Below are positions 24,521-34,726 of a stretch of 64,000 nucleotides of DNA, one piece after another. Source of the DNA: Antilocapra americana. Taxonomy: Eukaryota > Chordata > Mammalia > Artiodactyla > Antilocapridae. The stretch covers positions 1,447,309-1,511,308 of the forward strand of contig ML660774.1 of NCBI GenBank assembly GCA_007570785.1. Reading direction: 5' to 3'. The notes under the pieces are model-generated. The model was given only the letters and a program-made list of their open reading frames with translations. It was not told the DNA's origin and searched no databases. How positions within the stretch are numbered: the stretch's first letter is position 1; the number at the start of each line of letters is the position of its first letter. The translations under genes were made by a program, and so were the position numbers.

Positions 24521-25340
24521 CAACAGCTGAATAACAGTTTTGAAATCATAACCAAATACCACTTTTAGAGGTGGAACTAAGATCCAGGAGGTATGATCAT
24601 AACTGGTCTGCCGAGGCTCTTAGAGCTGGTCAGTATAGCCCTTGTTCATATTCAAAAGCTTAATTGTATTTGAATGTTCCCATATGAATAGCTAATAAAT
24701 CCAGAGGAATAGTTTTTTCTATGCTTCAGTGAAAGCAAATCAGCACAGGGTGACATCTAAGGTTATTGGCATTTCCTAAGTGATAGCTGCTCATTGTAAT
24801 GTGTAAAGACTTATTTCTCTGACTTAATGAAAATCCAATCATTTCTACACTTTGGTGCTGAGTTAAGTGAGAGAAACAGAGAGAGAAAGAGAAAAGAGGT
24901 GCAAAGAAGTCTTGCAAATATGAATCAATTTATTAATATCATTTTTTGCCAGTTCAATAGGATATAGTATGAAACGTTTACAAAATGAAAACATACAGGT
25001 ATATTTCCTTTAATGAAAGAAATTCAAAGAGGTGATGCATAGCTGTAAGGCTGAGGAATAATAAAAAAAAAGATAGTAATAAATGTGATATTGTAGCAGT
25101 TTTGACTGCTCAGGAAAAATAGATTTGGAATAAAACCAAGGTGCGAGACAATCTAACTTGTACCAATATATATATATATTTATAAACAAACCCCTAAGAG
25201 TCAATTTTAAAAATAGCTTAGATGAGAATGAAAAGGTTTGAAGGTTGGCTGATCCAATCATTCACAAGGCTGTAATATGTCAACACAATTTAAAAAACTG
25301 TGCTTTCATAATAACAAATTCTTACAAAGTACCTAAGGAA
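24521..25340. other. unique AT-rich DNA
   Basis: Contains a short (AT)n run at about 25167-25180. Nothing else recognised. Confidence 0.5.
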
Positions 25341-25548
25341 TGGGCCTTCCCAGGTGGCTCAGTGGTAAAGAATCCGCCTGCCAATGTGCCAATGCAAGAT
25401 ATGTGGGTTCTATCTCTGGAGAGGGAAGATCCCTTGGGGTAGGAAATAGCAATGTGCTCTAGTGGTCTTGTCCGGAAAATTCCACTGATGGAGAAGCCTG
25501 ATGGATTACAGTCCATGGGGTCGCAGAGTCGGTCAATGAGCACGCATG
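25341..25548 (+). mobile_element. Bov-tA SINE
   Basis: Head 'ccttcccaggtggctcag' then 'aatccgcctgccaatg', diverged body and terminal 'cagtccatggggtcgcagag'. Overlapping open frames on both strands are SINE-derived. Confidence 0.93.
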
Positions 25549-26164
25549 CTGTTTTAATGCCTTTTTCTACTATAAAATTTAAAGGCTGTTCATGAATGAG
25601 GGTAAGGAGGGGATTTGAATGAAGTATTACCTTTATTTTCATATGTGAACCTGCCAGATGGTTAAAATATTTGGATGTTCTGGGAGGTGTAGGGGAAGGG
25701 TATAGGAACAGGAGTGGTAATAATCTCATATAAATGCTTTAATCAAAAGCGTTCTATATAATTTATCCTTTCAGTATTTGTTTTTGTGTAAGTAGTATCA
25801 CATATCAGGAAAATGATGCCTATTTCATATCAATGTGAGTATTGTTACATGGAATGGAAACAATGATCTGAAGAAATCCTTTACTTTTAATTTGCATTTG
25901 AACTTAAGCAAATGCAAATTAATTAGTATTAAGTTCCACCTCATTGCTACTTACAAAGTGGTTTTGTCCTGCATCGATTTATGTGCCTGTAATTTAAGGA
26001 CCTATACTTTAAACTCAAACATTTCACTCATAATTTGTTTCTTCATAAACCTATTGACCATGTTGTCTGCAAAGTGGTAACATTTAGAAATGTAAAGATT
26101 AAAACAGTGTAAATAATATTTTGTTTGAACGTAATATTTGACATAACTGGGGGAATATATAAAC
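25549..26164. other. unique AT-rich DNA
   Basis: No repeat or exon recognised. Confidence 0.5.
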
Positions 26165-26314
26165 TAGGAACATATTTCATGGAGAAGGAAATGGCAACCC
26201 ACTCCGGTATTCTTGCCTGGGAAATCTCATGGACAGAGGAGACCAGTGGGCTACAGTGCATGGGGTTGCAAAGAGTCAGTCATGACTGAAGCGGCTAAGC
26301 ATGCATAGGAACAT
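26165..26314 (+). mobile_element. Bov-A monomer SINE with TSD
   Basis: Single Bov-A unit from 'ggagaaggaaatggcaac' (26181) to the 'aagcatgcat' tail. The TSD 'taggaacat' lies at 26165-26173 and 26306-26314. Confidence 0.95.
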
Positions 26315-26689
26315 GTTTAAAAGATGTGAATGTATTAATAGCCTTTACAATGATTACTTATGATTCATAATACTCATTTATGTTGATAATAGAGAATATA
26401 GCATAAAGTATCAATTTTAATGTAAAGTTGGTAGTGGCAAAATACTTGCTTTATCATTTAAATGGAATTCAGTGTAATTCTGCATCTTAGAGTCACGTTT
26501 TAATAACTGCAAACTATCTGAATATAAGAAAAATGATTCAAGCAAAAGCACAATGGATACTCAGAAAAGCTACTTTCTTCTGTGACACTGGCAATTATCT
26601 CAGGAATAGATGACGGTTTTAGCAAATAGAGAACAAATTAAGAAAAATAAAAATCACTTCACACTCATCGAGGTGTATTCATATCAGTA
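26315..26689. other. unique AT-rich DNA
   Basis: Nothing recognised. Confidence 0.5.
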
Positions 26690-27600
26690 GCGTATTTGCA
26701 TTTTGAATATTTCTGTTCAATATTTTTTCTACTTTGAAATTGTAATCAGACTCTAAGTACAGGATATGTAGTGTTTTTCTCACAAGGTATTATATTGTGA
26801 AAATTTCCTCATGATGTTAGAATTTTTCAAACACCTATTTTTATTATATGAAATAGTCTTATATAGATCTGTCCTAATTAAGTGAACTGTTATCTAACTG
26901 TTGAAGATATGACCTATCTACATATCATAACAAGGTTGTTATCGTTGTAACAAGATTGTAATGGAGGTATTTTTACCTATTTTTATATCCAAATATGTGA
27001 TGATGTAATTAGGAAAGATATCAGAATTAGAATAATTAACTCAGCTTGTATGCACATTTTTAGTCTCTCGATGCAGACTGTGGAATGCTTTCCAGATGTT
27101 TGAAAGCAATTTATATTCCCTGTACCCACTCATGAGCACTGCATAATATTTTAAAAAGTATTTTTCACATATTAGAGCATGTTTTTCTTCAATCTCTATA
27201 GTAACAACAGATATTGCATTTTTAATATATTCAAAGAACCATCCTATTTTCTTATTTTCTCTTTTGTCCAATTGCCTATTCATCATTGCATTCTCCTATG
27301 TTTTACATTTATTTTAAGGGTATATTGTGTGTGTATGTAAACACAACATTAATCTTAGCATATTTTCCCACTTAAAAATGTTTGTTTTAATTGTATTTAT
27401 GTTCATTTTTGTCACTGAGAAGCTTTAGTTACTGTGTATTCAGATCTTCATTTTTTTTTTCTTTTGGTGGTTTTTCTGTTGCTTTACTAATTAACAAATC
27501 ACTTCTAAAGCAGCAAGTTAAATATTTAATTTAATTTTTAATGATTTATTTAAGTATTTGCTCTTGTGTATTTGAAACTGATTTTGATTATCAGTACTGT
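26690..27600 (-). mobile_element. old L1M-type fragment, antisense
   Basis: Plus-strand order matches an old antisense L1 ORF2 C-terminal region: 'gaaaatttcctcatgatgtt' near 26798, 'tgtatgcacatttttagtct' near 27048 and 'tgcctattcatc' near 27274. Strongly decayed, right border unclear. Confidence 0.5.
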
Positions 27601-27720
27601 TTAGTGCATTGAATACATTCCTTTTCTTTGAGCTTGTGTTCTTTAGCAGGATATCACTGTTTATAGAGAGTAGGGTATATTTTATGACAGTTTAATGGGT
27701 TCTATAATTTGCTTATTAAT

Positions 27721-27960
27721 CTGATATAGTGCTGTGCTGTGCTTAGATGCTCAGTTGTGTCTGACTCTTTGTGACACCACGGACTTAGTCTGCCGGGCTC
27801 TTCTGTCCATGGTATTCTCCAGGTAGGGATACTGGATTGGGTTGCCATGCCCTCCTCCAGGGGATCATCCCAATCCAGGGATGGAATACAGGTCTCTTGC
27901 ATTGCAGGTGGATTCTTTACCATCTGAGCCACCAGGGAAGCCCAACCTGGTATAGTACTG
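27721..27960 (-). mobile_element. Bov-tA SINE, antisense, with TSD
   Basis: Bov-tA between imperfect 14-bp duplications 'ctg[a/g]tatagt[g/a]ctg' (27721-27734, 27947-27960). The tRNA-like head is at the right end ('gccaccagggaagccc'). Confidence 0.95.
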
Positions 27961-28049
27961 AATTATTATACCGGATTATTTTTTATAGCTTGCCTTAATT
28001 ATTTTTTGCATGCATGCACATGCAACTTAAAATCTATTTTCTACCTAGG

Positions 28050-28257
28050 AAAGAAAGTGAAAGTGAAAGTTGCTCAGTTATGTCCTATTCTTTGCAACCC
28101 CTTGGAGCCCTCCAGGTTCCCTTGTCTCTGAAATTCTCCAGGTCAGAATACTGGAGTGGGTATTCCCTTCTCTAGGGCATCTTCCTAACCCAGGGACTGA
28201 ACCTGGGTCTCCCACATTGCAGGTGGATTCTTTACCATCTGAGCCACCAGGTAAGCT
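28050..28257 (-). mobile_element. Bov-tA SINE, antisense
   Basis: From 'gaaagtgaaagttgctcag' to 'gagccaccaggtaagc'. Possible TSD 'c[t/c]aggaa[a/g]g' on either side. Confidence 0.94.
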
Positions 28258-28665
28258 CAATTTCCAGGAAGGTATGTCCTTATCATTCTTCTTTTTCAAA
28301 ATTTACTTAGCTATTAATTGCCTGTTTATTGTTCCAGATGTAGTTTGTAGTTGAAAACCAAAAGACTTTCATAAGGAAGAGGCTTAGAATTGTGTTGAAA
28401 ATATAAGTTATTTTAAAAAGAATAACAGTGTTTGGTCTCCTCATCCAGCCACATGGTAGATCTCTCCATTCAGCTGAGACTTTTTTTTTCATCTTCTAGT
28501 AATATTTTGGGTTTTCCCTTCATAAATCTCCATATTTTGAGGAGTATGTGTGGCTATCTTAAGATTTTCTCTTTCTGTTGGCTTTTGTCTCTAGGTAGGT
28601 GAGCAATTTATTTATATATTTGCATATAAGAAAAAATTCATGGTCTGTACCATTAACCAGTGACT
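28258..28665. other. unique AT-rich DNA
   Basis: Nothing recognised apart from T-rich runs. Confidence 0.5.
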
Positions 28666-28891
28666 TTTCTTTTAGTGCAGCAGCTTCCCTGGTGGCTCAG
28701 CTGGTAAAGAATCTGCCTGCAATGCAGGAGACCTGGGTTCGATCCCGGGGTTGGGAAGATCCCCTGGAGAAGGGAAAGGCTACCCACCCCAGTATTCTGT
28801 CTTGGAGAATTCCATGGACTGTATAGTCCGTGGGGTCGCAAAGAGTCAGGCAAGACTGAGTGACTTTCACTTTCTTTTAGTGTAGTAGCTT
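28666..28891 (+). mobile_element. Bov-tA SINE with 21-bp TSD
   Basis: Sense Bov-tA (about 28687-28870). The flanks 28666-28686 and 28871-28891 are 21-bp direct repeats with two mismatches that begin 'tttcttttagtg'. Head 'cttccctggtggctcag' overlaps the left duplication. Confidence 0.96.
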
Positions 28892-28899
28892 TATGTATA

Positions 28900-29151
28900 G
28901 TTTGCGTACTATACAACGTACCTACTTCAAGTGAATATCAATGGGTTTTTAATATATTCACATAGATGTGCAGCCATTAATCAATTTCAGAAAATTAAAA
29001 AGAGAAGATCTGTACCCATTAGTAATCACTCCAAATTTCTTCTCAACCTCTCCCAGCTTCTGGCAACCACTAAACCACATTCTTGCTTTATGGATTTGCC
29101 TATTCTAGACCTTTGATGAAAAGGATCATATTTGTGATCTATTATGACTGG
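28900..29151 (-). mobile_element. old L1M, antisense, left part
   Basis: 'ttcacatagatgtgcagcc', 'ctgtacccattagtaatcac', 'ttctggcaaccac' and 'atggatttgcctattctaga' are the antisense L1M 3'-untranslated/ORF2 junction region. It breaks at the BovB and resumes at 30059, with about 250 bp of expected L1 missing between. Confidence 0.8.
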
Positions 29152-30058
29152 CCTCTCCAAGGCTATATATTGTCACTCTGCTTATTTAACGTATATGCAG
29201 AGTACATCATGAGAAATGCTGGGCTGGAAGAAGCACAAGCTGGAATCAAGAATGCTGGGAGAAATATCAATAATCTCGGATATGCAGATGACACCACCCT
29301 GATGGCAGAAAGTGAAGAGGAACTAAAGAGCCTCTTGCTGAAAGTGAAAAAGGAGAGTGAAAAAGTTGGCTTAAGGTTCAACATTAAGAAAACTAAGATC
29401 AGGGCATCTGGTCTCATCACTTCATGGAAAATAGATGGTGAAACAGTGGAAACAGTGTCAGACTTTATTTTTCTGGGCTCCAAAATCACTGTAGATGGTG
29501 ATTGCAGCCATGAAATCAAAAGACTTACTCCTTGAAAGGAAAATTATGGCCAACCTGGATAGCATATTGAAAAGCAGAGACATTACTTTGCCAACAAAGA
29601 TCCATCTAGTCAAAACTATGGTTTTTTCAGTAGTCATGTATGGATGTGAATGTTGGACAGTGAAAAAGGCTGAGCACTGAAGAACTGATGTTTTTGAACT
29701 GTGGTGTTGGAGAAGACTCTTGAGATTCCCTTGGACTGCAAGGAAATCCAGCAAGTCAGTCCTAAAGGAGATCAGTCCTGGATGTTCACTGGAAGGACTG
29801 ATGTTGAAGCTGAAACTCCAATATTTTGGCCACCTCATGCGAAGAGTTGACTCATTGGAGAAGACCCTGATGCTGGGAAGGATTGCGGGCAGGACGAGAA
29901 GGGGACGACAGAGGATGAGATGGCTGGATGGCATCACCAATGAGATGGACATGAGTTTGGGTAGACTCTGGTAGTTAGTGATGGGCAGGGAAGCCTGGCA
30001 TGCTGCAGTCCATGGGGTTGCAAAGAGTAAGACACAACTGAGTGACTGAACTGAACTG
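29152..30058 (+). mobile_element. BovB LINE, 5'-truncated, sense
   Basis: Starts in the RT palm ('aaggctatatattgtcac') and ends 'gactgaactgaactgatg'. RT and the C-terminal tail are present. A frameshift near 29520-29540 splits the frame. Flanked on both sides by the same old antisense L1. No clear TSD. Confidence 0.96.
29185..29535 (+). pseudogene. BovB reverse transcriptase fragment
   Basis: Part of the RNA-templated DNA polymerase of the RTE-clade LINE. In frame are 'FNVYAEYIMRNAGLEEAQAG' (palm segment) and the catalytic box 'LGYADDTTLMAES', both aspartates of YADD present, then a helical 'EEELKSLL' thumb-side stretch and 'SDFIFLGSKITVDGDCSHE'. Upstream RT motifs and the whole endonuclease are missing because of 5' truncation. 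The frame ends after 'EIKRLTP' by a frameshift, and the C-terminal tail continues in another frame from 29495. The fragment cannot act alone. Confidence 0.93.
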
Positions 30059-30553
30059 ATGACCTTTCTTGACCAAGTTTTTTGAAGATATGTGCTTTCA
30101 TTTCCCTTTGGCATATACATTTGAGTGAAATCTCTGGGTCATTTGTTAATTCTATGTTTAGCTTCATGGGAAATGGTGGATAGTCTTCCAAATCATGGCA
30201 CCATTTTAACTTCCCACCAACAGTGTATGAAGCTTCTGATTTCTTCACATCCTTGCCAACAACTGTTACTGTGTTCCTTTGAGTTCATACCCATTTTAAT
30301 GCATGTGATCTGCTATGTCTTTGTAGGTTTGATTTTCACCTTTCCTCATGACTAAAGATGTTGGGCCCTTTTTTTTTCTTTTTTGTGTTTTAGTTTTCTG
30401 TATGTTGTCTCTGAAGAATTTTCTATTCAAATCCTTGGTCAGTTTTAAAAATCCAGTTGTCTTTTTGCTGAGTTGTATATTCTTAGATGTTTTGGATGTT
30501 CTTTATATCTTCTTCCACTCTGTTTGTTGTTTTGTCCACTTTCCTGATGGTAT
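30059..30553 (-). mobile_element. old L1M, antisense, middle part
   Basis: Resumes with 'ttttgaagatatgtgctttc' and 'gaaatctctgggtcatttg', then 'cccaccaacagtgtatgaag', 'tcacatccttgccaacaac' and 'gagttgtatattcttag'. All are in the antisense L1 order expected downstream of 28900-29151. Confidence 0.85.
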
Positions 30554-30783
30554 TTGATGAAGCCCTGTGCTTAGTCACTCAGTCATGTTAGATTCTTTGT
30601 GACCCCATGGACTGTAGCCCACCAGGCTCCTCTGTCCATGGGGATTCTTCAGGCAAGAAAAATGGAGTGGGATGCTATTCCTTTTTCCAGGGGATCTTCC
30701 CAACCCAGGGACAGAGCCCAGGTCTCCTGTATTGTGAGCAAATGCTTTACCATCTGAGCCACCAGGGAAGTCCTTGATAAAGC
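30554..30783 (-). mobile_element. Bov-tA SINE in old L1, with TSD
   Basis: Antisense Bov-tA (30564-30773) in TSD 'ttgat[g/a]aagc' (30554-30563, 30774-30783). The old L1 continues for about 90 bp after it. Confidence 0.95.
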
Positions 30784-30870
30784 ACAGTTTTAATTTTGAT
30801 GAAGGTATACATCTCCCTGTACCACCTTAACTGTATTTTAACAAAGAGATTTACTTTTGTGTTTCATACA
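30784..30870 (-). mobile_element. old L1M, antisense, right remnant
   Basis: T-rich continuation of the L1 after the SINE. Match is weak and the right border vague. Confidence 0.4.
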
Positions 30871-30894
30871 ATTTTTGATAAGCTCATGCAGTTA

Positions 30895-31830
30895 AGGACT
30901 CTTAATTTATCATTGTATCCCTAGCACCTGGAACTCTGACTGGCTTATAGTTAGTCCAATAAATATGAGTGAGAACAACCTCCTTCTTGCAGTAATTTGG
31001 AGTCCTTTGTTAGGATTAACATGGGTTCTGTTCTGGGTTTGTCTGGATCCTCTCTCTTTGTGTCCTTAACTTTACTAAACAACAATTTATTGAATGCTTA
31101 TTATGTGTCTGACATTCTTCAAAATGATTTAGGCATAATAGCAAGCAAAACAAAATCCCTTCCTTCTTAAATTGGGTTATAAACAATACGTGAGAAATAC
31201 TGAATGTAATAAATAAGTAAACTATACTGTCTAATAGGAAAACTGAAAATTAGAAAAAAGTTGAAAAAAAAATTGGATATAGATGTAGAGAGTTGTAGCT
31301 TTAAGTGGGCTGGTATGGATAAGTCCTATTGAGAATGCAACATTTAGTCAAATACTTGAAGGAGGAAATTTGCCTGACAGATATGTGAGAGAAGACATGG
31401 TTTTTTATGGGCAGAAAAATAGTTAATAGAAAAGGAAAGATGTTTGGTATATTTGAGGAAGAGTGAGGAGGTCACTGTGGCTGGGGTAGAGTGAGTGAAA
31501 GGAGTCATGAAGAGAGAAGGAGAAGAGGGATTCCAGGATGTAAAGAGGCGGGGATGCAGTCAGATCAGCGAGCTCGTTTGTGACCACAGTAGGTGAATGA
31601 CATGGGGAGGCCAGTAAAGGAACAAGACTCTAGGCTAACAGTTGAAATGCTCATTCTGGCTTCTCTGCTGACAACACACAGTAGGAGAGTTGGAGGAAGT
31701 AGGGAGATCAGTTTGAGGTCTGTAGATTTCAAGGTAGTAGGAAGGGAGCTGTTAGGAAGGCTAGACTCTGAATCCATTTTAAAAGTAAAACCAGCCATTG
31801 GATTTCCTGATGGATTGGATATTGTCCTGA
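30895..31830 (+). repeat. ancient L2-type element(s)
   Basis: 30895-30975 carries the L2/MIR-like end ('cattgtatccctagcacctg', 'ccaataaatatgagtgag'). From about 31073 the pattern is 'caatttattgaatgcttatt', 'tggctggggtagagtgagtg', 'attctggcttctctgctgac' and 'ggatttcctgatggattgg', an extended old L2-type repeat. Two minus/plus frames of 109 and 81 codons here lie wholly in repeat DNA and are not gene candidates. Confidence 0.5.
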
Positions 31831-33339
31831 ATCTGTAAATATCATTTTTAAACTTGTCCAAATCACATGCTAATTCATTAAAGACTGATCCCAAAATATT
31901 AAAAACAGTTTCACCTAGCCTTACTCCTTAAATGTCTAGATTTACGGTGTTATATATAAAAAAAAGTCTACTTAAACAAGAAAAAGAGCACTTTCTCCCC
32001 ATAAAATTCAGTTATCTTCTTTAACTGAAATGAAATGCAGTGGTGTTTTAGCAATATATTATACAATGGAGGAGCTATTTCTTTGTCTCTTAATTGGGCG
32101 AGAATATAACCACTGTCGCCATCATCCTGATTTCAGCACAATTGTTTCTTCATGTTTTACCTTTGACCTGAGAGATGGGGACCAGAAACCCCTCACCTTT
32201 GTAGCAAAATATAGGCCAGTCTAAAATATTTTAATAGAATTTTAATCAAGGTTTGATAATGTCAAGAAAATATAAATAAAATACAATTAGAAAAAATAGC
32301 ATCAACCAAATGGTTTGCTCAACTATTCCTTGAGATTCTTGACAGAATATTTCAGTCATGGTCTTTACCTCCATGGAATAGTATGGTCTTTCATCCATCG
32401 CCAAGAAATGACCTCAATTTACCTGGAATCCTTGGAGTTTGATGTTTAACCCCTGAACAGCGAGAACCAAGAAAAACAAAATGGCTTTCATTCTGTTATG
32501 TAAAGGCCTCCTTCTGAGTTACTGCTTCCTCTCCCAATGTCTGTCTCTGTGAATACCATGGCTTTACAGTGATGACTCCGGGAAAATTGTCCTTGCCTTA
32601 GGGCAACCAGACACCTGGTCAGAAAACAAGACTTTAAGCTTAATATCTTACAAGAGAGACACACAGAGACTAACAAAAGAGTGAGTGGTTTTAACTTTGT
32701 TCTGTTTTGCTACACATACAGGTACTTCTGAGGAGACTGAAGTTTTAAAGTTTTTTCTATAATACATCACTACGAATTAGCTTGTCTTCAGATAGCTAGA
32801 AAGATGAAAGTAATTTGATGGACCTGTTGAATCAGGTTGGCTTCTGAGAAAGGTGTATGCATTTCATTGGTATTCACCCTGAGGACTGGTATCACCCTCC
32901 TCATCCTTGTGAGAAGATACGGATTCTGTTCTTACTCCAGAAGAAAAATAATGTGGCTCTTTCATGCAAAGCATTCTGAAGATTAGCTATTTAACTACTT
33001 AAGTCAGCTTTTGAATAATAAATTAATAACACGATTATGCTAATAAGTAACTCTAATATTTGCTTAACAAAATAAATTTACCTACTTTGGAAGCAGATCA
33101 AGTGGTTAAATAGAGCAGTAAAAGAGTATTCTGGAAAATACATCAAAGTTCTATTAATCAAACTATTTTAGGACTGGTAAAAAATGTTTTGTTGGCCAAA
33201 TATACATGACAGAGACCCTGTCTTAGAAACTTTCTTGGAAATAAATTGATAAGCATACTGCCTACCATTTTATTATTTTTCAGCCTGTAAAATACTTTCA
33301 TTACATCATTTCATTTAATGGACATACAAATAGGGGTCT
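31831..33339. other. unique DNA, no gene seen
   Basis: A 64-codon plus-strand frame (32030-32224) and a 62-codon minus-strand frame (32488-32676) have no recognised domain. Confidence 0.5.
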
Positions 33340-33571
33340 TACTGCCTGTACACAGATGCTTAGTCGTTCAGTCATGTCCAACTCTTTGTGACCCTGCAGA
33401 CTCTTGCCTGCCAGGCTCCTCTGTCCATGGGGTTTCCTAGGCAAGAATACTGGAGGTGGTTGCCATTCCCTTCTCCACGTTATCTTCCCAACCCAAGGCT
33501 TGAACCGAGGTCTCAAACATTGCAGGTGGATTTTTTTACTGCCTAAGCCACCAGGGAAGCCTGCTACTGCC
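33340..33571 (-). mobile_element. Bov-tA SINE, antisense, 7-bp TSD
   Basis: Antisense Bov-tA (33347-33564) between 'tactgcc' repeats (33340-33346, 33565-33571). Confidence 0.94.
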
Positions 33572-34725
33572 AGAATTAAGAGCATTATTATGGTTTTAGT
33601 TTTCTTTTTTTCAAAGACTAATGATAGAAAAGCAAGGAAAGTAAGTTTTTCTCTAGTTATCTGTCCAAATGGTAATTCAAAGCAAGCTTTATACAATTTG
33701 AATAAAAAGTTTTTCAATGTTAAGAAGATTCTTTATTTGAGAAAAAGAATCTTAAAGACAAGCTTCTTGGCAGACAGAGGGCATTGAACTGAAATAGTGT
33801 TGAAAATGGATCTGTGAGAGAAGTCGAATGTGCCCTGAGGCATAAAGATACTAATTTTGTTTTATTGGATTTTACTGTAGCTATTAATATATTTTGCTAG
33901 AGATTTATGTGACCAATTTATCCTATGGCCTGAACTAATTCCCCCAGTATTTTTTATCAGAATATGTGACTTTTTCCTAAATTTAGCTTTATTTCTAAAA
34001 TTTTCCATGCCTGGGAAATATTATTCTATATCTCCCAACATGTTAAGTATTACAAAGGTATTTTGAGCATCTAAAGAAAAATAAAGCCAAAATATTACCC
34101 CTGTTCATCCTGAATGTTTCTCTCACATGTAAACCAAGGTTGTTTACACCAAGGTTATTTGCATGTCTCTGGCATTATCGAATTCTTCAAAGAAATGAAA
34201 AATGGATTACATTTCTGGTTTTGTGGCTTTCATGGCTCTATTGCTTTTTCGATAATATTTGCCTGTTGCAAGTAGTTATTTTTCATTAACACATTCAATC
34301 ATGGGTAATAATTTAATAATGGTGGATGTGAAGTTAATTAACAATCCAACAGGTATGGTCATTGGACAGGATTGTGCTCCATCTCAAATAGAGAGAAAAC
34401 AATTTCATTCGTAGTTATAAATTTGCATAGAATGATACAATATGAGATTCTGGATAAATCTTATTCATGAATAAAAGTGGACATTGGCAAACTGTACTCG
34501 TCCTCTTTGTAGATAATTTATAATGTTATTTACGATGACAGTCATCATCATTAAGAACTGCTTAGTTAGGCAATTCTTGTAGTGGATGAGTAGGTATCAA
34601 TATTGAGATGGTTGAGGCTCTTTAACATATTTTACAATTTGTTTTCATGTATAAGTGGTTTTATAAACACTCAGGGTATCCATGTGACTGTGATTTATCT
34701 TATAATTTACCTATTAAAAATAAGA
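33572..34725. other. unique AT-rich DNA
   Basis: No repeat or exon recognised. Confidence 0.5.
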
Positions 34726-34726
34726 A

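Noticed and set aside
28687..28760. tRNA-like sequence with A/B-box resemblance
   Set aside because: It is the tRNA-Glu-derived head of Bov-tA, attached to a Bov-A body, not a tRNA gene.
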